This document shows positions 10,204 to 22,173 of a DNA stretch of 64,000 nt, in pieces. The notes beneath the pieces are model-generated. The model made no database searches. It was given only the letters and a program-made list of their open reading frames with translations, and was not told where the DNA came from. The position numbers and the translations under genes were made by a program. Location of the stretch: positions 2,046,001-2,110,000 of the forward strand of contig JAQQWL010000002.1 in the NCBI GenBank assembly GCA_038363925.1, written 5' to 3'. Position 1 is the stretch's first letter. Every line of letters begins with the position of its first letter. The DNA is from Apiospora phragmitis. Lineage: Eukaryota; Ascomycota; Sordariomycetes; Amphisphaeriales; Apiosporaceae.

Positions 10204-13200
10204 AAGGGTCACACGGCCAGAGTACATGGGACAGGATGCATATTGCTGCGACTGTGAAACCCTTGAATTCCCTGCACCGAGGAGGATTACTACTACAGAG
10301 AATACTCATATTCACACTCTCACCATCCATCGACATACGTTCGATGCTGTACGATTGTCTGAAACTTAGATAAAAAATATAAATCTGTTAAAGACATCTT
10401 GTAAGAACACGATTAGGCCCTACTGTGAAACACCACATGTGACTCTTGTAGCCGTTAATTAGCAACAAGTCTTGAAGAGTCTATTCACAATAATTTTTCA
10501 AAAGCTCGAAAAATACTTCGTCCTCATTACTATCCGTATAATAGGCTAGGACTCCCTTCTAGGCGTGACCGTCTGACTGATCAATGTTAATTTTTCACAT
10601 CAGCCCTTGCGCTGTACAAGAGGAGGACGCTGACCGGTAACGCCAGTAGCCATGTAAGGCAAGTGGAACAGTCGGCTTTCCCGCATTACTGTCCCGATAT
10701 TGCTATATTTACTGCTGTGAGGGACCTGCATCTCTAAATGAGTGTAAGCTAACTATGTCTGCAAGCGCTGTCACGATAATGAATATAAAAAAGACAGATC
10801 ACGGAAAGTAAAACAATGCAAGATAGATCTTATAGCTCAATACCCACGCAGCTCAAACCCTTTTAAAGCCTGGTCTTGAGACGGCTTTTCCCTTTTCGAA
10901 GCTCCCTAGCTCGTTCATCATCCTTGGGGATCGTGCTACGCTGGGCCTTGAGAGTCAACTGATGTGCAAAGAGAGCATGCTAACCTTGGTGCAGGCTACC
11001 GTGGACCATATATAAGCCACAGAGTCGAGGAGAAAATCGTCCGTGACTGCATGTCCTTCACTGGCGGTCATTGCCGTAGTGTTGTTTCCACACTCTGCGA
11101 ACCTCAAGACTGAGATCCAACGCTCGGCTCACGACCTAATTGCGATTTTCTTTTCCCCCAAGAGACTTTGAGACTCCATTTTCCAAACAGTAAACCTCGA
11201 AAGCCACAGTTGTCTAAGAAAGGGGCCGATATGTCGACGTTTGGCCAATGGGTTGTTACGCCGATGCAAGTTGGCGGCGGAACTGGACAAGCTCCTAGCT
11301 ATCTAAGCGCAAACAACTGTCAAATATTCTGGCATGTACAGAATAGTTTAGCACCTTTCCACTCACTCCCGGCCTACCAATAACCCCTTTTGGTCAAGAC
11401 ACTTCCCCCTGACAAAGCGAAGGTTTCCAACCAGCTTCATCCAAGCTGCATTCGTGAGGTTTAGCATGATATTCAGGAATTCACGATTGCCGAACCGAAC
11501 AGTGTCGTCCATTCTGGAATTAAACCGAGTTTTCCTATGTCGGAGCATTTCTCTGTCGACTTTGGGCTTCAGTGCTGCTGACCAGCCCTCAGGTTGGATG
11601 CAAATGCAAGGGTTTAGTAATCAGACCCTGTGTACGGTGATTTGAACAAGTAACTTGGATCAAGGCATGATTCTAAGCATTTCGTTAACGCTTGATCATA
11701 CATGAAGCATCCGTCCCCAAAGGTCTCCATAGAACCGTGGAAGAAACTGGGTTTAGTATAGAGTTGCCAACCTGATAGGGTTCTATAGTTATATGAACTG
11801 GGAATTGACGCTGAATAGAGTCCAAAGTTGAAGCCTAGTCCGGGAGCCGGGTTGGTAGGTTGGACGTTGATAATTATCTTGCTGCAGTCTTCCATGCTAA
11901 CGAGGACGTTAGAAAAGGGAGGTAGTAGATGGCGCGATTGGGGAAATGCCAAGTTAGGGAAGCGAGCCGAGGGAATACCGTCGGGTTAGATATCGATCCT
12001 ACTGGCTTACAAATAATAGATCACGTCAAATTACAGCCATAAGACAGAGAACTCAGTGTTGCAGAATCGAGCACCTAACTCAAATGTGCCTTGGCCCTTG
12101 AGTGACACACCGGGAGTCTGAAGCTGATAAGGCTTCATCAAACAGCCAGGTAAGCTCTGAAAAAGACTGGCCAAAGGTCGTTGAAGACTAATTCCACGAT
12201 ACTCGGTGATATGTGCTGTAGAGACTGTCGTAGTCTCTGGCCGCGTCCTCGCATGCCCCCCAAAGAGCGATACGGGACAAAATAGATACAGACACACAAA
12301 TCGGTATACCAGACTCTCAAATGACCTGAGGGGCATATCTCTTTTTACATAATACCCCCGCTTCCACGGATGTATGTCACCAAGATGGGTGGATAACATG
12401 GCATTAGACCGAGGGTGGGGAGGAATAAGGAATAGTATTTCAACAGGAAGTTCCGCCTTATCTAAAGAGTTCAAGCTGGCCAGCACTTTGAGGTCCTGGA
12501 GAACTGACTTGATCCATGGAAGTGGGCATTCAGATGGCCACAACTATAACACCGAATCAGGTTTCTGATCGGGCTTTGAAGTTCGATACAATGTCATCCT
12601 CATAGCTTGCTTGATTGGAAATTGGAACTCGAAACCTGTTTCCATTACTGAATATAGGACATCTCATATATTCTGATCACATGTGCAGGGCTACCATCTC
12701 ATCTAGGAGGGAGGGGACACGCGAAGGAGAAACTTGATCTGACCAGTCACCTCGGGACTCACTGGTATAGGAAATCATACGACGCTTTATGTACGATGCC
12801 CCCTCACCCAAGAGTATAACTGCAAATGACCTTGGGCCACGTAGTTTTCAAGTATCTCTTGGTTCCCGTTTGCGTCAGCTTCTTCGATGCTGCTGGCAAT
12901 GTCGCACGTGCTCCTGCGATCATTCACCGTTAGTTCTAGGCGCGCCTCCTATCATCATGAGGTTTAGGAGAAGATGCTCCACGACGAGCCTGTTGCCCGT
13001 TTCGAGATAGAAGCTGGATGAAAAGTTGGGAACTCCGTTTCATTTTGAGGAAGTAGTGGAGGATTCTCCAGGCGGGCTGCAGGAGCGGAGTTTGTATTAT
13101 ATGTCGTGAGTTTCTAATAAGCAAACGACGCTGCATGTGCGGGCTAGCGGCCGCACGCTGGCGCCAAGCCCACCATAAAGTTGCGATGCCAAGCCTTCTG

Positions 13201-14267
13201 CTCGGGCGGAGTGGGTGTGTACCCTTACGGGGGGCGACGGCCGGAGGAAGATTGTCCGTTGCCTGTGCGAGGCCCAGGAAATAGTTAGCGAATCGTCTCA
13301 GATCAGATATCTAGGCCGCTTGCTGTGTGCCGAATATTCGAATGTTACGATAGGTGGAGTGCGGTCCGTTGAAAAACAGCCTTGCCGGTTGGGTTGGCTT
13401 GGTTGGCCGCCTAAAGTTGAAGATCACGCTCGATCGATCTTGCGTGACCTGCAGATCTTGTGATGATCGGTTCGATATTCAAGTATGTGGCTTAACCCCG
13501 CAGAAACCAAGAGGCACGTTGGTAGAACAGTTGAAAAGGGTAGAATAAGTCGAGTCCTTACCATGTACAATTCTTTAGCGGTTTGAGTAGAAACATGGAA
13601 CAATGGGCATGAAGATGCAATCACCGAGGAACTTCCTTTTCGGGCGATCTTAAGAGGATAGGAGCGGCTCAGCCTCAATCACGCTAGTCGACATGGGACG
13701 ACGGCCTGCTGGGGCATTAGTTAGCGGATCTGCCAGGGGAATTTTTAGCGAATGACGGGGCACCTGGGGGCTTGTGCAGCGTTTGTAGGTCGTCTCAAAC
13801 AGCGGGTTGTCAACGCGGCCACGACAAACACCAAAAGAAGCAAAATGGTCATCACCGTGTCTCCTATTGGCAGGCCCGCCGATCCGCCACTTGGACAATA
13901 CCGGCAACTTTCGTGATAGGACGGTTTTATATTAAGTGATGCCCGTCACGGCCCCGTCCACCGACAGTGTGGCCCGCTGTCCCTCCTCAGTGGAGGAATT
14001 TCATGTTTCGTGCCCCATGGCCAGCCAGAACATGCATAGAGCTGGAAGTTCCCACTGGAAACTCCCGCCGGAAGGAAGCCCACAGGTTACATCGGTTTAT
14101 TCTGGTGGGGACCGTTGATGGTCTTGAAAAGGGCCATGATGTAGATATATATAATGTCGAGCTGATCCGTACAGGTGTTAGTCGTTCTAAGAGTAACTCC
14201 CCAGTACGGTGCTTCAACCCTATTCCGTCCAACACTTCAAGCCCGACCGCCGCATACCTTCTTTAAG
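10204..14267. other. 4-kb gene-poor stretch
   Basis: Mixed composition, with several ORFs of 60-170 codons on both strands, none with coding-like residue composition, splice support or recognisable motifs. A TATATAAG at 11009-11016 is followed by a 20-codon ORF starting near 11050 that I cannot extend. No terminal repeats or transposase motifs were seen. Confidence 0.4.
14146..14154 (+). promoter_or_regulatory. TATA-like box of the chloroperoxidase gene
   Basis: TATATATAA lies 122 bp before the ATG at 14268, a suitable distance for a fungal core promoter. Its role is inferred from position. Confidence 0.4.
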
Positions 14268-15136
14268 ATGCGTTTCTCTTCCTCCATCTTGCTGGCGGTG
14301 CCCACCCTCGCTTTCCCGGCTGCACTCGGACCTAGGGCTGGCGATGCTAACATCAAGCCGTGGAAGGCCGCAGGGCCGGACGACTCGCGTGGACCTTGCC
14401 CGATGATGAACACACTGGCAAATCACGGGTATCTGTACGTCTAGTCACCTCAAACTCTCTCTCTCTCCTCCCTGCAAGATGTACTCTTCTCTGTAGCCCC
14501 TTCACTAACAGAACTCTCGTGGCATACAGCCCCCACAACGGCCGCAACATCAGCGTCGACAACATCGCCGACGCCATCTTCGCCGCGACCAACTGGAGCC
14601 GCGACTTCGGCCTGATCCCCGGCGCCGGCGCCTTCGCGGCGCTGGGCGTGCCGACGGACGGGACCATCGAGCTGAAGCAGCTGGACAACCGCACCGCGGG
14701 GATCGAGCGCCCAGCCTCGCTGGCGCGGCCCGACGACAGCAACACCGTGTCGCCCGCGCGGGTGGACGCGGTGCTCGCCGACAGCGCGGACCCGCAGTAC
14801 ATCAGCGCAGCGTCGCTCGGGCTCTCGCGCCGCCGGCTCGAGAAGGCCGCGCCCCTGACCGAGGCCCAGCAGTCGCCCGCGCGCGGCGAGGCCGCCTTCG
14901 TCATCACCATCCTGCTCGACGGCGACGTGCCCGACGCCACCGCCGATGCCGAGGGCGCCGCGGCCGCCGCGGGCTCGCTGCGCGCCTTCAAGGACTACGC
15001 CCGCGTCTTCCTCGCCGAGGAGCGCCTGCCCGTCGAGCTCGGCTGGAAGCCCTCGAAGCGCCTTGTGCAGCTGGCCGACATGTCGCCCGTGAGCGCGGCG
15101 ACTGCGGCGGCGCAGAAGGGTGCGGCTGCTGCTTAA
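14268..15136 (+). CDS. chloroperoxidase-family heme-thiolate peroxidase, secreted
   Basis: Exons 14268-14434 and 14530-15136 are separated by a 95-bp intron (donor GTACGT; acceptor ACAG) and give 257 residues. The start at 14268 gives a signal peptide (MRFSSSILLAVPTLAFPAA). Residues 41-45, RGPCP, hold the Cys that ligates heme in this family (PCP motif), followed by MMNTLANHGYLPHNGRNI, the family hallmark, which is rebuilt exactly by the splice. The acid-base block, usually an E-H-D-x-SLxR type, reads GIERPASLARPDDS: the Glu and the later Arg remain but the His/Asp pair does not. Members are extracellular chloroperoxidases or unspecific peroxygenases that use H2O2 to oxidise or halogenate organics. 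The C-terminus is Ala-rich. The coding bases are very GC-rich. Confidence 0.88.
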
Positions 15137-15898
15137 GCACTTACGTACTCATCGCTTCGAGTATGATGACGGATGGGGCGAGGTGCAGTTGACATGTTGT
15201 TATCGGTAGTAGCAGGTGTAAGACTATGAATTGAACGTGCTACGAATAGAAATTGATTGATCCCCAAGTTTTGACGTGAATCGATGCAAGCCTAGGTGAA
15301 CAGAGATACCGGCACCAGTTTTCGGCGGACTTCCGTCTGACTGACGATGTCGATGCCAATCCAAAACTCGCAACTTTCGCGCCTCAAATTGCCGTTGAGA
15401 AATGCATTAGGTCGCATTGAGACGCGGACATGTACATATGCCGAACTGCTGCGCCCCTGGGCCCCCGCCAATACATGTCGTCAAGTTTATTAACAAATTT
15501 AGTGATATGGGGAACGGTCAGCATTGGCGCCGATCGGAAAAGTAGAGATGTCCGGGGAAGCGATGACCCCATCAATGTCATACGTACGTTCGTTGGACCT
15601 GCTACCTTGGCGGACTTTTTCAAGTCATCTTCGGACGAATATTAGTCTCGCTGATATGATGTATTCCGAACTCGTTTAGACTTTGGGCAAAGAGCACCGA
15701 TATATAAAACGGAGCTGGCGTTGTTAACTTCTGTAGATAATATAAGTACATACTCATGTAATCGTCAGTCTATCGCTCGAGTTATTTGGATCATTTAGTT
15801 ATATACTAATCCGGCCGGGAATTGGAATACTTAACCAAATCGCCTGAAACATATTATATCTACATTACCTTGCGGTAGTGCTAAGAAAACCTGAGACA
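15137..15898. other. intergenic, AT-rich
   Basis: AT-rich sequence between two plus-strand genes with no coding signal. A tatataaaacgg near 15699-15711 may belong to the promoter of the next gene. Confidence 0.5.
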
Positions 15899-16672
15899 AT
15901 GACGCTCACACCCACACCACTCAACCTCGCCGCCCTCGGCTGCATCATCTCCGGATCCTGCGCAAGCGGTACGCCACCCCCCATGACGCCCCTTTTCACC
16001 CCATGCGCATTTTCCACACAAGCCGTAAAATATAACAACACGAAGCTAATCCCAGCAACCACAGGAATCGGCGCCTCCGCCTCCCTCCTCACCATGCCCG
16101 CCCTGCTCCGCCCCGACGTGCCGCAAGACGCGCTGCTGCACCAATGGCACAGCATGTACCGCCGGGGCGCCGTCATGCCCGCCCTGGCCGGCGCGACGAC
16201 GCTGGGCTACTGGGCGGTCGCCTACTCCTGCTACCGGCGCTGCCTGTCCCTCTCGCCGCTGGGGTTGGAGTTGGGGGTCTCGTCGTCCGCTCCGGAGTGG
16301 CGCGGGTTCGCCGCCGCCGGCGCGCTGACCCTGGCCATCGTGCCCTTCACCTTCGCCGCCATGATGCCGACCATCCACACTCTTGAGGCTGCGATGGACG
16401 GCGCCGAGGGGGGAGAGAGGAAGAAGACTATGGGTCGCGGGACCGCGGAGGCTCTTGCTGAGGAAGTGGACGCAGTTGAACGTGGTCCGCTCCTTGATCC
16501 CCTTGCTAGGGGTGGCATGCGCTGTATGGAATTTGCTTGGCTAGAGTGGGAAAGGAGATGGGGAGGAACACAGGCAACGACCAATTTGTTCATCAAAGTT
16601 GTAGATAAATGTACTCGCCGTCCTCAATTAGAAGGGCAAAGTACACATAAAATAGCGTCCACAATCGTATAA
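15899..16672 (+). CDS. DUF1772 (anthrone oxygenase-like) integral membrane protein
   Basis: Exons 15899-15968 and 16065-16672, with a 96-bp intron (GTACGC donor, CTAAT branch, ACAG) that is a multiple of three and stop-free. Spliced, 225 residues: TPLNLAALGCIISGSCASG joins IGASASLLTMPALLRP, then LLHQWHSMYRRGAVMPALAG, TTLGYWAVAYSCY, and LTLAIVPFTFAAMMPT. That is four hydrophobic spans with a Trp-His-x-x-Tyr in the first loop, the usual DUF1772 layout. Some members act as anthrone oxygenases or oxidase-like tailoring enzymes in polyketide pathways, others have no known role. The C-terminal ~50 residues depart from the family's usual final helix. The position beside the chloroperoxidase is suggestive only. 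Confidence 0.7.
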   Translation: MTLTPTPLNLAALGCIISGSCASGTPPPMTPLFTPCAFSTQAVKYNNTKLIPATTGIGASASLLTMPALLRPDVPQDALLHQWHSMYRRGAVMPALAGATTLGYWAVAYSCYRRCLSLSPLGLELGVSSSAPEWRGFAAAGALTLAIVPFTFAAMMPTIHTLEAAMDGAEGGERKKTMGRGTAEALAEEVDAVERGPLLDPLARGGMRCMEFAWLEWERRWGGTQATTNLFIKVVDKCTRRPQLEGQSTHKIASTIV

Positions 16673-16803
16673 ATTCAATCCCCACTATTATGGCGGTCTT
16701 TTGATTTCGCAACGCCAATCCATGCAACAAAACGCCTATGGTATATCATGAAGCAACAGTGCAGAAACGCCCGAACGACCTGGCTTCTTACACTGCGACG
16801 TCT

Positions 16804-18656
16804 CTAATGACGATATCCTCCTCGCTGACCCCCTCCTCGTTGGCCACCTCCTCGCTGGCCTTGTCTGGGTTGACTTCCGTAGGCTCTGCGACCCTGAACC
16901 TTATCTCTGCCCATGCTGGCGCCCAGTTGGATATCAATACGCGGTGGCGCACTGAAGCCAAAGCTCTTGGCAACCTTGGCAAGATCGAGCTTGTTGACAT
17001 CGAAGATGCTGCGCAAGCTGTGGCTGGAGTAGGCGTGGATATAAGCTTTGAAACCATCCTTGGCCGATTTCTGAATAATATGTTAGCACGGTTGGGAGCG
17101 TGATGGCTCAGACACTTACGTTGAGATAGTAGTTCTGGGAGACGAGTTTCTCCAACTGGGATTGAATGTTCACGATCTTGTTGGCCGGGAAGTCGAACTC
17201 GGTGATTGGCACTCGGGCCTCCTTTAGGTGATGAAGAAACCCAGCTTCTTGGGGTTGCAGGAACTGTGGGATGGTGAGTAACGCTTGCAAAGAGTAGAAG
17301 GAAAATGAGACTATTCCATGATCTGACTTACCATAAGGGAACGCCCTTGGCCATTGCTTCCTCGCGCTGTTCGACCCACACGGTGGATGTAATCGCGGGG
17401 GTCATCCGGGGGATCGAACTGGATGATCCAATCTACCGCAGGGATATCGAGGCCACGAGCTGCAACATCTGTGCAAATGAGCGCTCCGGATTTGGCGTTA
17501 CAGTATTCGAAGAAGGTTTGCGTGCGCTTCTGTTGTTTCAGGTTGCCATGAAGCTCTAAGACGGGAAGGTCGATATAATTGAGGAGTTCCACATAGTATT
17601 TGACCGAGTTGCAACTGCTGCAGAAGACGATGACCTTCTTCTTCTGGTTCTTCTTCAAAAACGAGAACAGGAGAAGGAAACGCTTGTCGGCCTCGCAAAG
17701 AACGTAGCCCTGTTCCAACCCTTCAACAGTAGAGAACTTTTGCTCCTCTTCCACGTTGATGAACAAGGGGCCGGGCCGAAGAGACATGCGTGCGAGATCT
17801 TCGACTTTGGTGGTTTGTGTGGCGGAGAACAGCATACTTTGTCGGTTCTCAGATGGCAAGATCCTGATGATCTGCTTCATTTCGTCTTCGAAACCAATCT
17901 CGAGAATTCGGTCGGCCTCGTCGATAACCAATGACCGAAGGTTCTTGAAAACAAAAGAGGGGTATTCTGAAGATGATCGAGCAGTCGGCCGGGCGTCGCA
18001 ATCAGGAGGTTTACTCCCTTGGAGAGCTTCTCGGCTTCGGCGCGACGGTTAGCGCCGCCGATGACAACACCATAGGTTTGTGAGTGGTGCTTCATAAGCT
18101 CCCTGGCGACACCGAATATCTGAAGAGCAAGTTCTCGCGTGGGAGAGACGATAATGACACCAGTTCCGTTCCTCGGCTTGAAGCGCAAAGCAGTCAACAT
18201 TTCGATCGCGGGGATCAAGAATGCCAATGTCTTTCCAGAACCAGTCTTGGCGGCACCGAGCACATCTCTTCCAGCCAACAGGGGCGGGATAGCTCGCTTC
18301 TGGATAGCTGTCATGTTCTTGAAGCCCATCTCCTCAATTGCCTTCATCGTCTTTTCGGAGAAGTTCAATTGGGCAAAGGATTCCGCGTCGAGATCAGCGA
18401 CAGGCGGTAACGTGAGATTACTGCCACCGTCGGGGAGGTCGTTGTTCGCAGATGCGTCCTTTCCATCTTCGGCCTCTGCAGCAGCAACCCTCTTGTTCAA
18501 TTCAGAATGTTCATCCTCGTCGTCATCGGCTTCGCTCTCGACCTCGGGTTCTGGCTCAGGTTCGGCGCGCTTCACCTTCTTGCTCTTCGGAGCAGGCGTG
18601 GTAGCAGAAAGCTCCTTTCGCTTCGAACCTTTGACTTTGCCGCTGGTGTAAGTCAT
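16804..18656 (-). CDS. HAS1: DEAD-box RNA helicase HAS1 (ribosome biogenesis), with one frame break
   Basis: Exons 17332-18656, 17120-17263 and 16804-17070; introns 17264-17331 (68 bp) and 17071-17119 (49 bp, CTAAC branch), both with GTAAGT donors. About 578 residues: a Lys/Glu-rich nuclear N-terminus, Q-motif block GFKNMTAIQ, Walker [35 protein letters not shown], the HGN region, [19 protein letters not shown], then the HAS1-specific tail ([20 protein letters not shown]) and a terminal RGG-like repeat. HAS1 is an essential nucleolar helicase needed for both 40S and 60S maturation. Between NTPLLF and [12 protein letters not shown] (about 17945-17960) one base is missing, and an extra T in the TTTT run restores the family spacing. 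Since the gene is essential, I infer a sequencing error, not a pseudogene. Confidence 0.95.
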
Positions 18657-19330
18657 GGTTGCGATCTGTAGAATGTGGTCGATATGGGTATGGGAGACTT
18701 TCGAACCAAATGGATAGCAGGGCGCTGGGCACTGTAGTTTTCTTGGGGAACTTTTTTTCTTATCGCTTATCTACCACCCGCTAATGCACGATTGTGCCCC
18801 GCAGAGCTCCTGCATGTGGAAACTTCCACCAGCCCACCAAGTCACATGACCACCTTTGCTTGAACATTGCGACTGTGGTTGTCTCCCCCTGATTGCCACT
18901 ACAGGCCGTATAGTGGAGGCGGCTTTTATCCCAATTGAACAATAATCTTACCATATTTCATTTCGATTTTTCCCCTGTCTTTTTTTGGAGTTGGGCTACA
19001 GCAGCCTGAATGACTTTCGTTTAATAATTCAGTTCAATGCCACAGGGCAGCGTCGTCGTGGCTTGTTCAGACCACACGTCACCTCCTTGTCATCGTCGAG
19101 GCGCTCTACAAGTACTGCGATACTCTTTGGCACGAGGTTGAGACGTTAGAGGAGAGTGTGAATACGGGGAAGGTGTTGCTAGGCACAGTCACTCGAGAAG
19201 CATTTGAGGATTAGGTATTGGCCAAAGGTTCGTTCATCCTATAACATATAGCTTCTATGGACCTCTTCTCCTGTCCCACCACCTCAATCCACGCAACCAA
19301 CTCTCAATAAAGATGACAGCCTTACAGGCT
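18657..19330. other. intergenic; short coding-like stretch at 19050-19214
   Basis: Upstream sequence of HAS1. A plus-strand frame from about 19050 to a TAG at 19212-19214 reads like protein (LLVIVEALYKYCDTLWHEVE), but it has no start and I cannot connect it to other exons. Confidence 0.35.
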
Positions 19331-19810
19331 TCACAAGCTGCGGCAACGAATAAACTTTGCGTCCGGGAATTTGCTGATGTGGTGGCAGCCCTCGGCGACC
19401 TTCACGGGCTTGCCAGCATCCAGGCAGCCAGCGGTCCTGCATATGGTTAGAAAATAAACCAAGCGTTTCAGACTGGGTTATTGATCTTATACTTAGAAAC
19501 GTAGCAGTGGAACCCGGGTGCATTGATGGCGATGGAGCTGTTTGGGTGTGTTGGTTAGTAGACTGCACAGCCGTCACATTCTGGGGGCGTCATACTTGAC
19601 ATTCTCAAGATTTTGGCACTTGTTGAGGTAGACAGGGTTGCTAATCTTGGTCATGCACTTCCCATCGGGGTGGACGTTGCCCTAACGAGTATCATCATTG
19701 ATTAGCCCTATCGGTACCGATGCAGTGGCTGGGGTGGTACACACAATCTGGTTCTGGGCTGCGGTGAGTCCAGCGGAAACAAGGAAAATGGCAAGAGTCG
19801 GGAACTGCAT
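19331..19810 (-). CDS. four-exon small secreted cysteine-rich protein
   Basis: Reconstructed from splice sites: exons 19745-19810, 19596-19681, 19493-19537 and 19331-19436. Introns are 63 bp (GTGTGT, GCTAAT branch, TTAG), 58 bp (GTATGA, CTAAC, ACAG) and 56 bp (GTATAA, CTAAC, GCAG). The total is 303 bp: 100 residues and a TGA. The N-terminus MQFPTLAIFLVSAGLTAAQ is a clear signal peptide with an A-x-A-Q cleavage site. The mature ~81 residues contain six Cys (GKC, NKC, FHC, AGC, EGC, RCR), enough for three disulfides, and no other motif. Every junction restores a frame without stops. Small secreted Cys-rich proteins of this kind are often effectors or antimicrobial proteins; the role is unknown here. 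A TATAAAAG lies ~110 bp upstream. Confidence 0.75.
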
Positions 19811-22173
19811 TTTGAGTCTATAGGGGTGAGAATGAATAAGCTTCGTTTATTTGAGACTAAGATGAGTGTTGCTGGTGTTGGTTTGTTGAGCTCTCAAAGG
19901 CGGGCGTTGGCATCCCCTTTTATAATCATCACAGTGGACGCCAAGCACTCAGACCATAGTTGCATTATATCCTGTATGTGTAATGCTGTTATGTTTCCAT
20001 TTAGTGTACGGGCGAGATACACATCGTATAGCTTATCTGTGTAAGACGCGTGGTGCTTGACCATTGCCTTGAAGTAGAAATAATTAGCAAGGCTCGGCTG
20101 CTTTGCCATGCCCTCTTTACGAGTGTAAAGCCCTCGTTCGATCTCCAGGGGCAACATCCCATTGGCCACATATGTTCACGTGGGCGTTTTTCTTACGTGT
20201 TAGAATTCTGGGGTAGATTGCTTCTCAGCTCCCTCTGAGGAAGATTACCTCAGACGCAGCAAGTACATCACGTACGTACGCCGTACTGGCAGCTTACGGG
20301 CAGCACATCATGCACCCGCTTTCACCTAACCAAGTAAGTGGGTAAAACGGAATATTAATACTGTTATCAGTCCAGTGCTGAAGTGATGAGGGACTGCCAA
20401 GTCTTGGCATATCAATGTCATTGAGAAACCCCAAGTGAGCTGAGAAACTTTACCGCCCGGTAACCGAGAAGGATCTGACGGTAGGGTCCCGTGTGTTAAT
20501 TCAAACTCCACCTATTGGCAAAGCAATTAAGTAATGACGTTGTGGTTTGTTTATCCTTCAGGTGATGGGGCATAGTAAGTGAGCAGTTCTTGTCTCCTCT
20601 GGTCGATAGTGTTCCTCTACTTATGAACAGTAATTACATATCAAGAGCTATATACAAAACAGGAAGCGTTCTTCTCATCTATCATGCCATCCATTTCCCA
20701 GGGGCATTGCCCACTTGTTATTAACACGATATACGGTAGAAAACCACATGTTGTCATGCGGCTTAAGTGAGCTTACATGAGCACTTACCCCGTGTTTCAA
20801 TATATTATATAAGTTTCGACGTCAAAGTTGATCCTCCCAGTCTTCTGATCCGACCCGATCTGGGCGTAATGAAACTCTGGAAGGGTGTTCCAAAACAGCA
20901 GCATCTTGTATACACGGATTACTGCTGCTGAAAAGCAGTGCCAGTATCTTCTTCCTGTGGTCCAGCCATCGAACAACCATCACCTGGCTGGTTAATCTTT
21001 AACCATTTATACGAGGTAAATGACTCCTGGCTTCGAATGTAGGTCGAGGGAAGCCAAGCGTTACCCCTTTAGGGCTTCCATCTAGGGCTTCCATCCACAT
21101 ATCCGGGACAGTGTGTGGGGTTCCCCTCGAACTCACATCATACCCGAGTAACAGTCTCATTTGCAGTGCCATTCAGTGAGCAGAGGCATATCAATTCATG
21201 GATTGTCAGGACTGTCTGCTCCTGCAGCAGTAAAGTACATATGAGGCGCTAACAGGTATATTAAAAAGGGGTTTACCAAAAGACTAGGTTGCCCATCATC
21301 ATGATCGAATTATACGAAAACCCAGCTTAGAAACGAGACCCATATTGGTCTCATCATCCCTCTTTTGCGCTGGGTAAACGCCAGCAATCAACTGAGCTAG
21401 TTTTGCCCGTGCTGGTGATTTAAATAAGGAAGCTGAGTGCGCTTTCTGGAAATACGGGCCCATCCAGTCACTCCTTCTTGTTTACCAAAGGATGTCCACC
21501 ACCAAGCTGCCCCCTAATTAATGATGCTCCTCCACTCCCAGTCATAACACCACCAGGAGACGGGGCGAAATGCAGAACATTGTATATTCTTGCCGCATTC
21601 AGAGAAGCCATGTTCCTCTTCGGAGGTTTATATCCTAAATGGTTTTATTAATTGTGTAGATACGTTAGCTAATCTGCTGTCCGACCTACCCGGAGCGGGG
21701 AGCTTCGCCTCATACATCTGGTCGTACGAACCGGAACACATGCCTCACCCCGTACGCCCTTGGATGTCGAAACGACGTAGCTAGCACCTTATCTTGTGCT
21801 ACAAGTGTCGCATAGACCTACCATTTACAGAAGGTAGCCGCACCCCGGATGCAGCGTGCAGGCCTAGCCCGCCCCGTTAGCGGCATGGCTAGCCCAATCA
21901 AACGACCCCAAATGGTGACACGGCTATCTCATTCACCCGCCTTCGAACGGAGCAATTCAACCTCACTTTGACTCAGCGACCGGTCGAGGACCTCGGATCA
22001 GCTCCCCTCAGCTCGTGGCTATAAAGCCTCGAATCAAACTTGACAGCTGTGAAACTTCCCAAAAACATTCCTTCCTACTCGTTCATTACTTGAACGTGAG
22101 ACTTGTGCCTGAACCACGCAAGATCCTAAACACATCGACATCAGTTTCACGCAGTGAAGAGGCACGCAGCAAG
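19811..22173. other. gene-free stretch
   Basis: About 2.3 kb with no supported gene. A small tandem duplication of tagggcttccatc lies near 21070-21097. No mobile-element features are seen. Confidence 0.4.
19917..19924 (-). promoter_or_regulatory. TATA box of the small secreted protein gene
   Basis: The minus strand reads TATAAAAG about 107-114 bp before the ATG that ends at 19810. It independently supports a transcription unit for the short multi-exon gene. Confidence 0.45.

Noticed and set aside
11614..11952. 112-codon minus-strand ORF that looks partly protein-like
   Set aside because: Starts on a non-ATG codon and has no recognisable motif or upstream exon; support too weak.
12031..12543. 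170-codon minus-strand ORF
   Set aside because: Composition not coding-like, no motif, no splice partners, in a gene-poor stretch.
21070..21097. TTAGGG-like motif suggesting an internal telomere repeat
   Set aside because: Only two tagggcttccatc copies; the unit is not the telomere hexamer.
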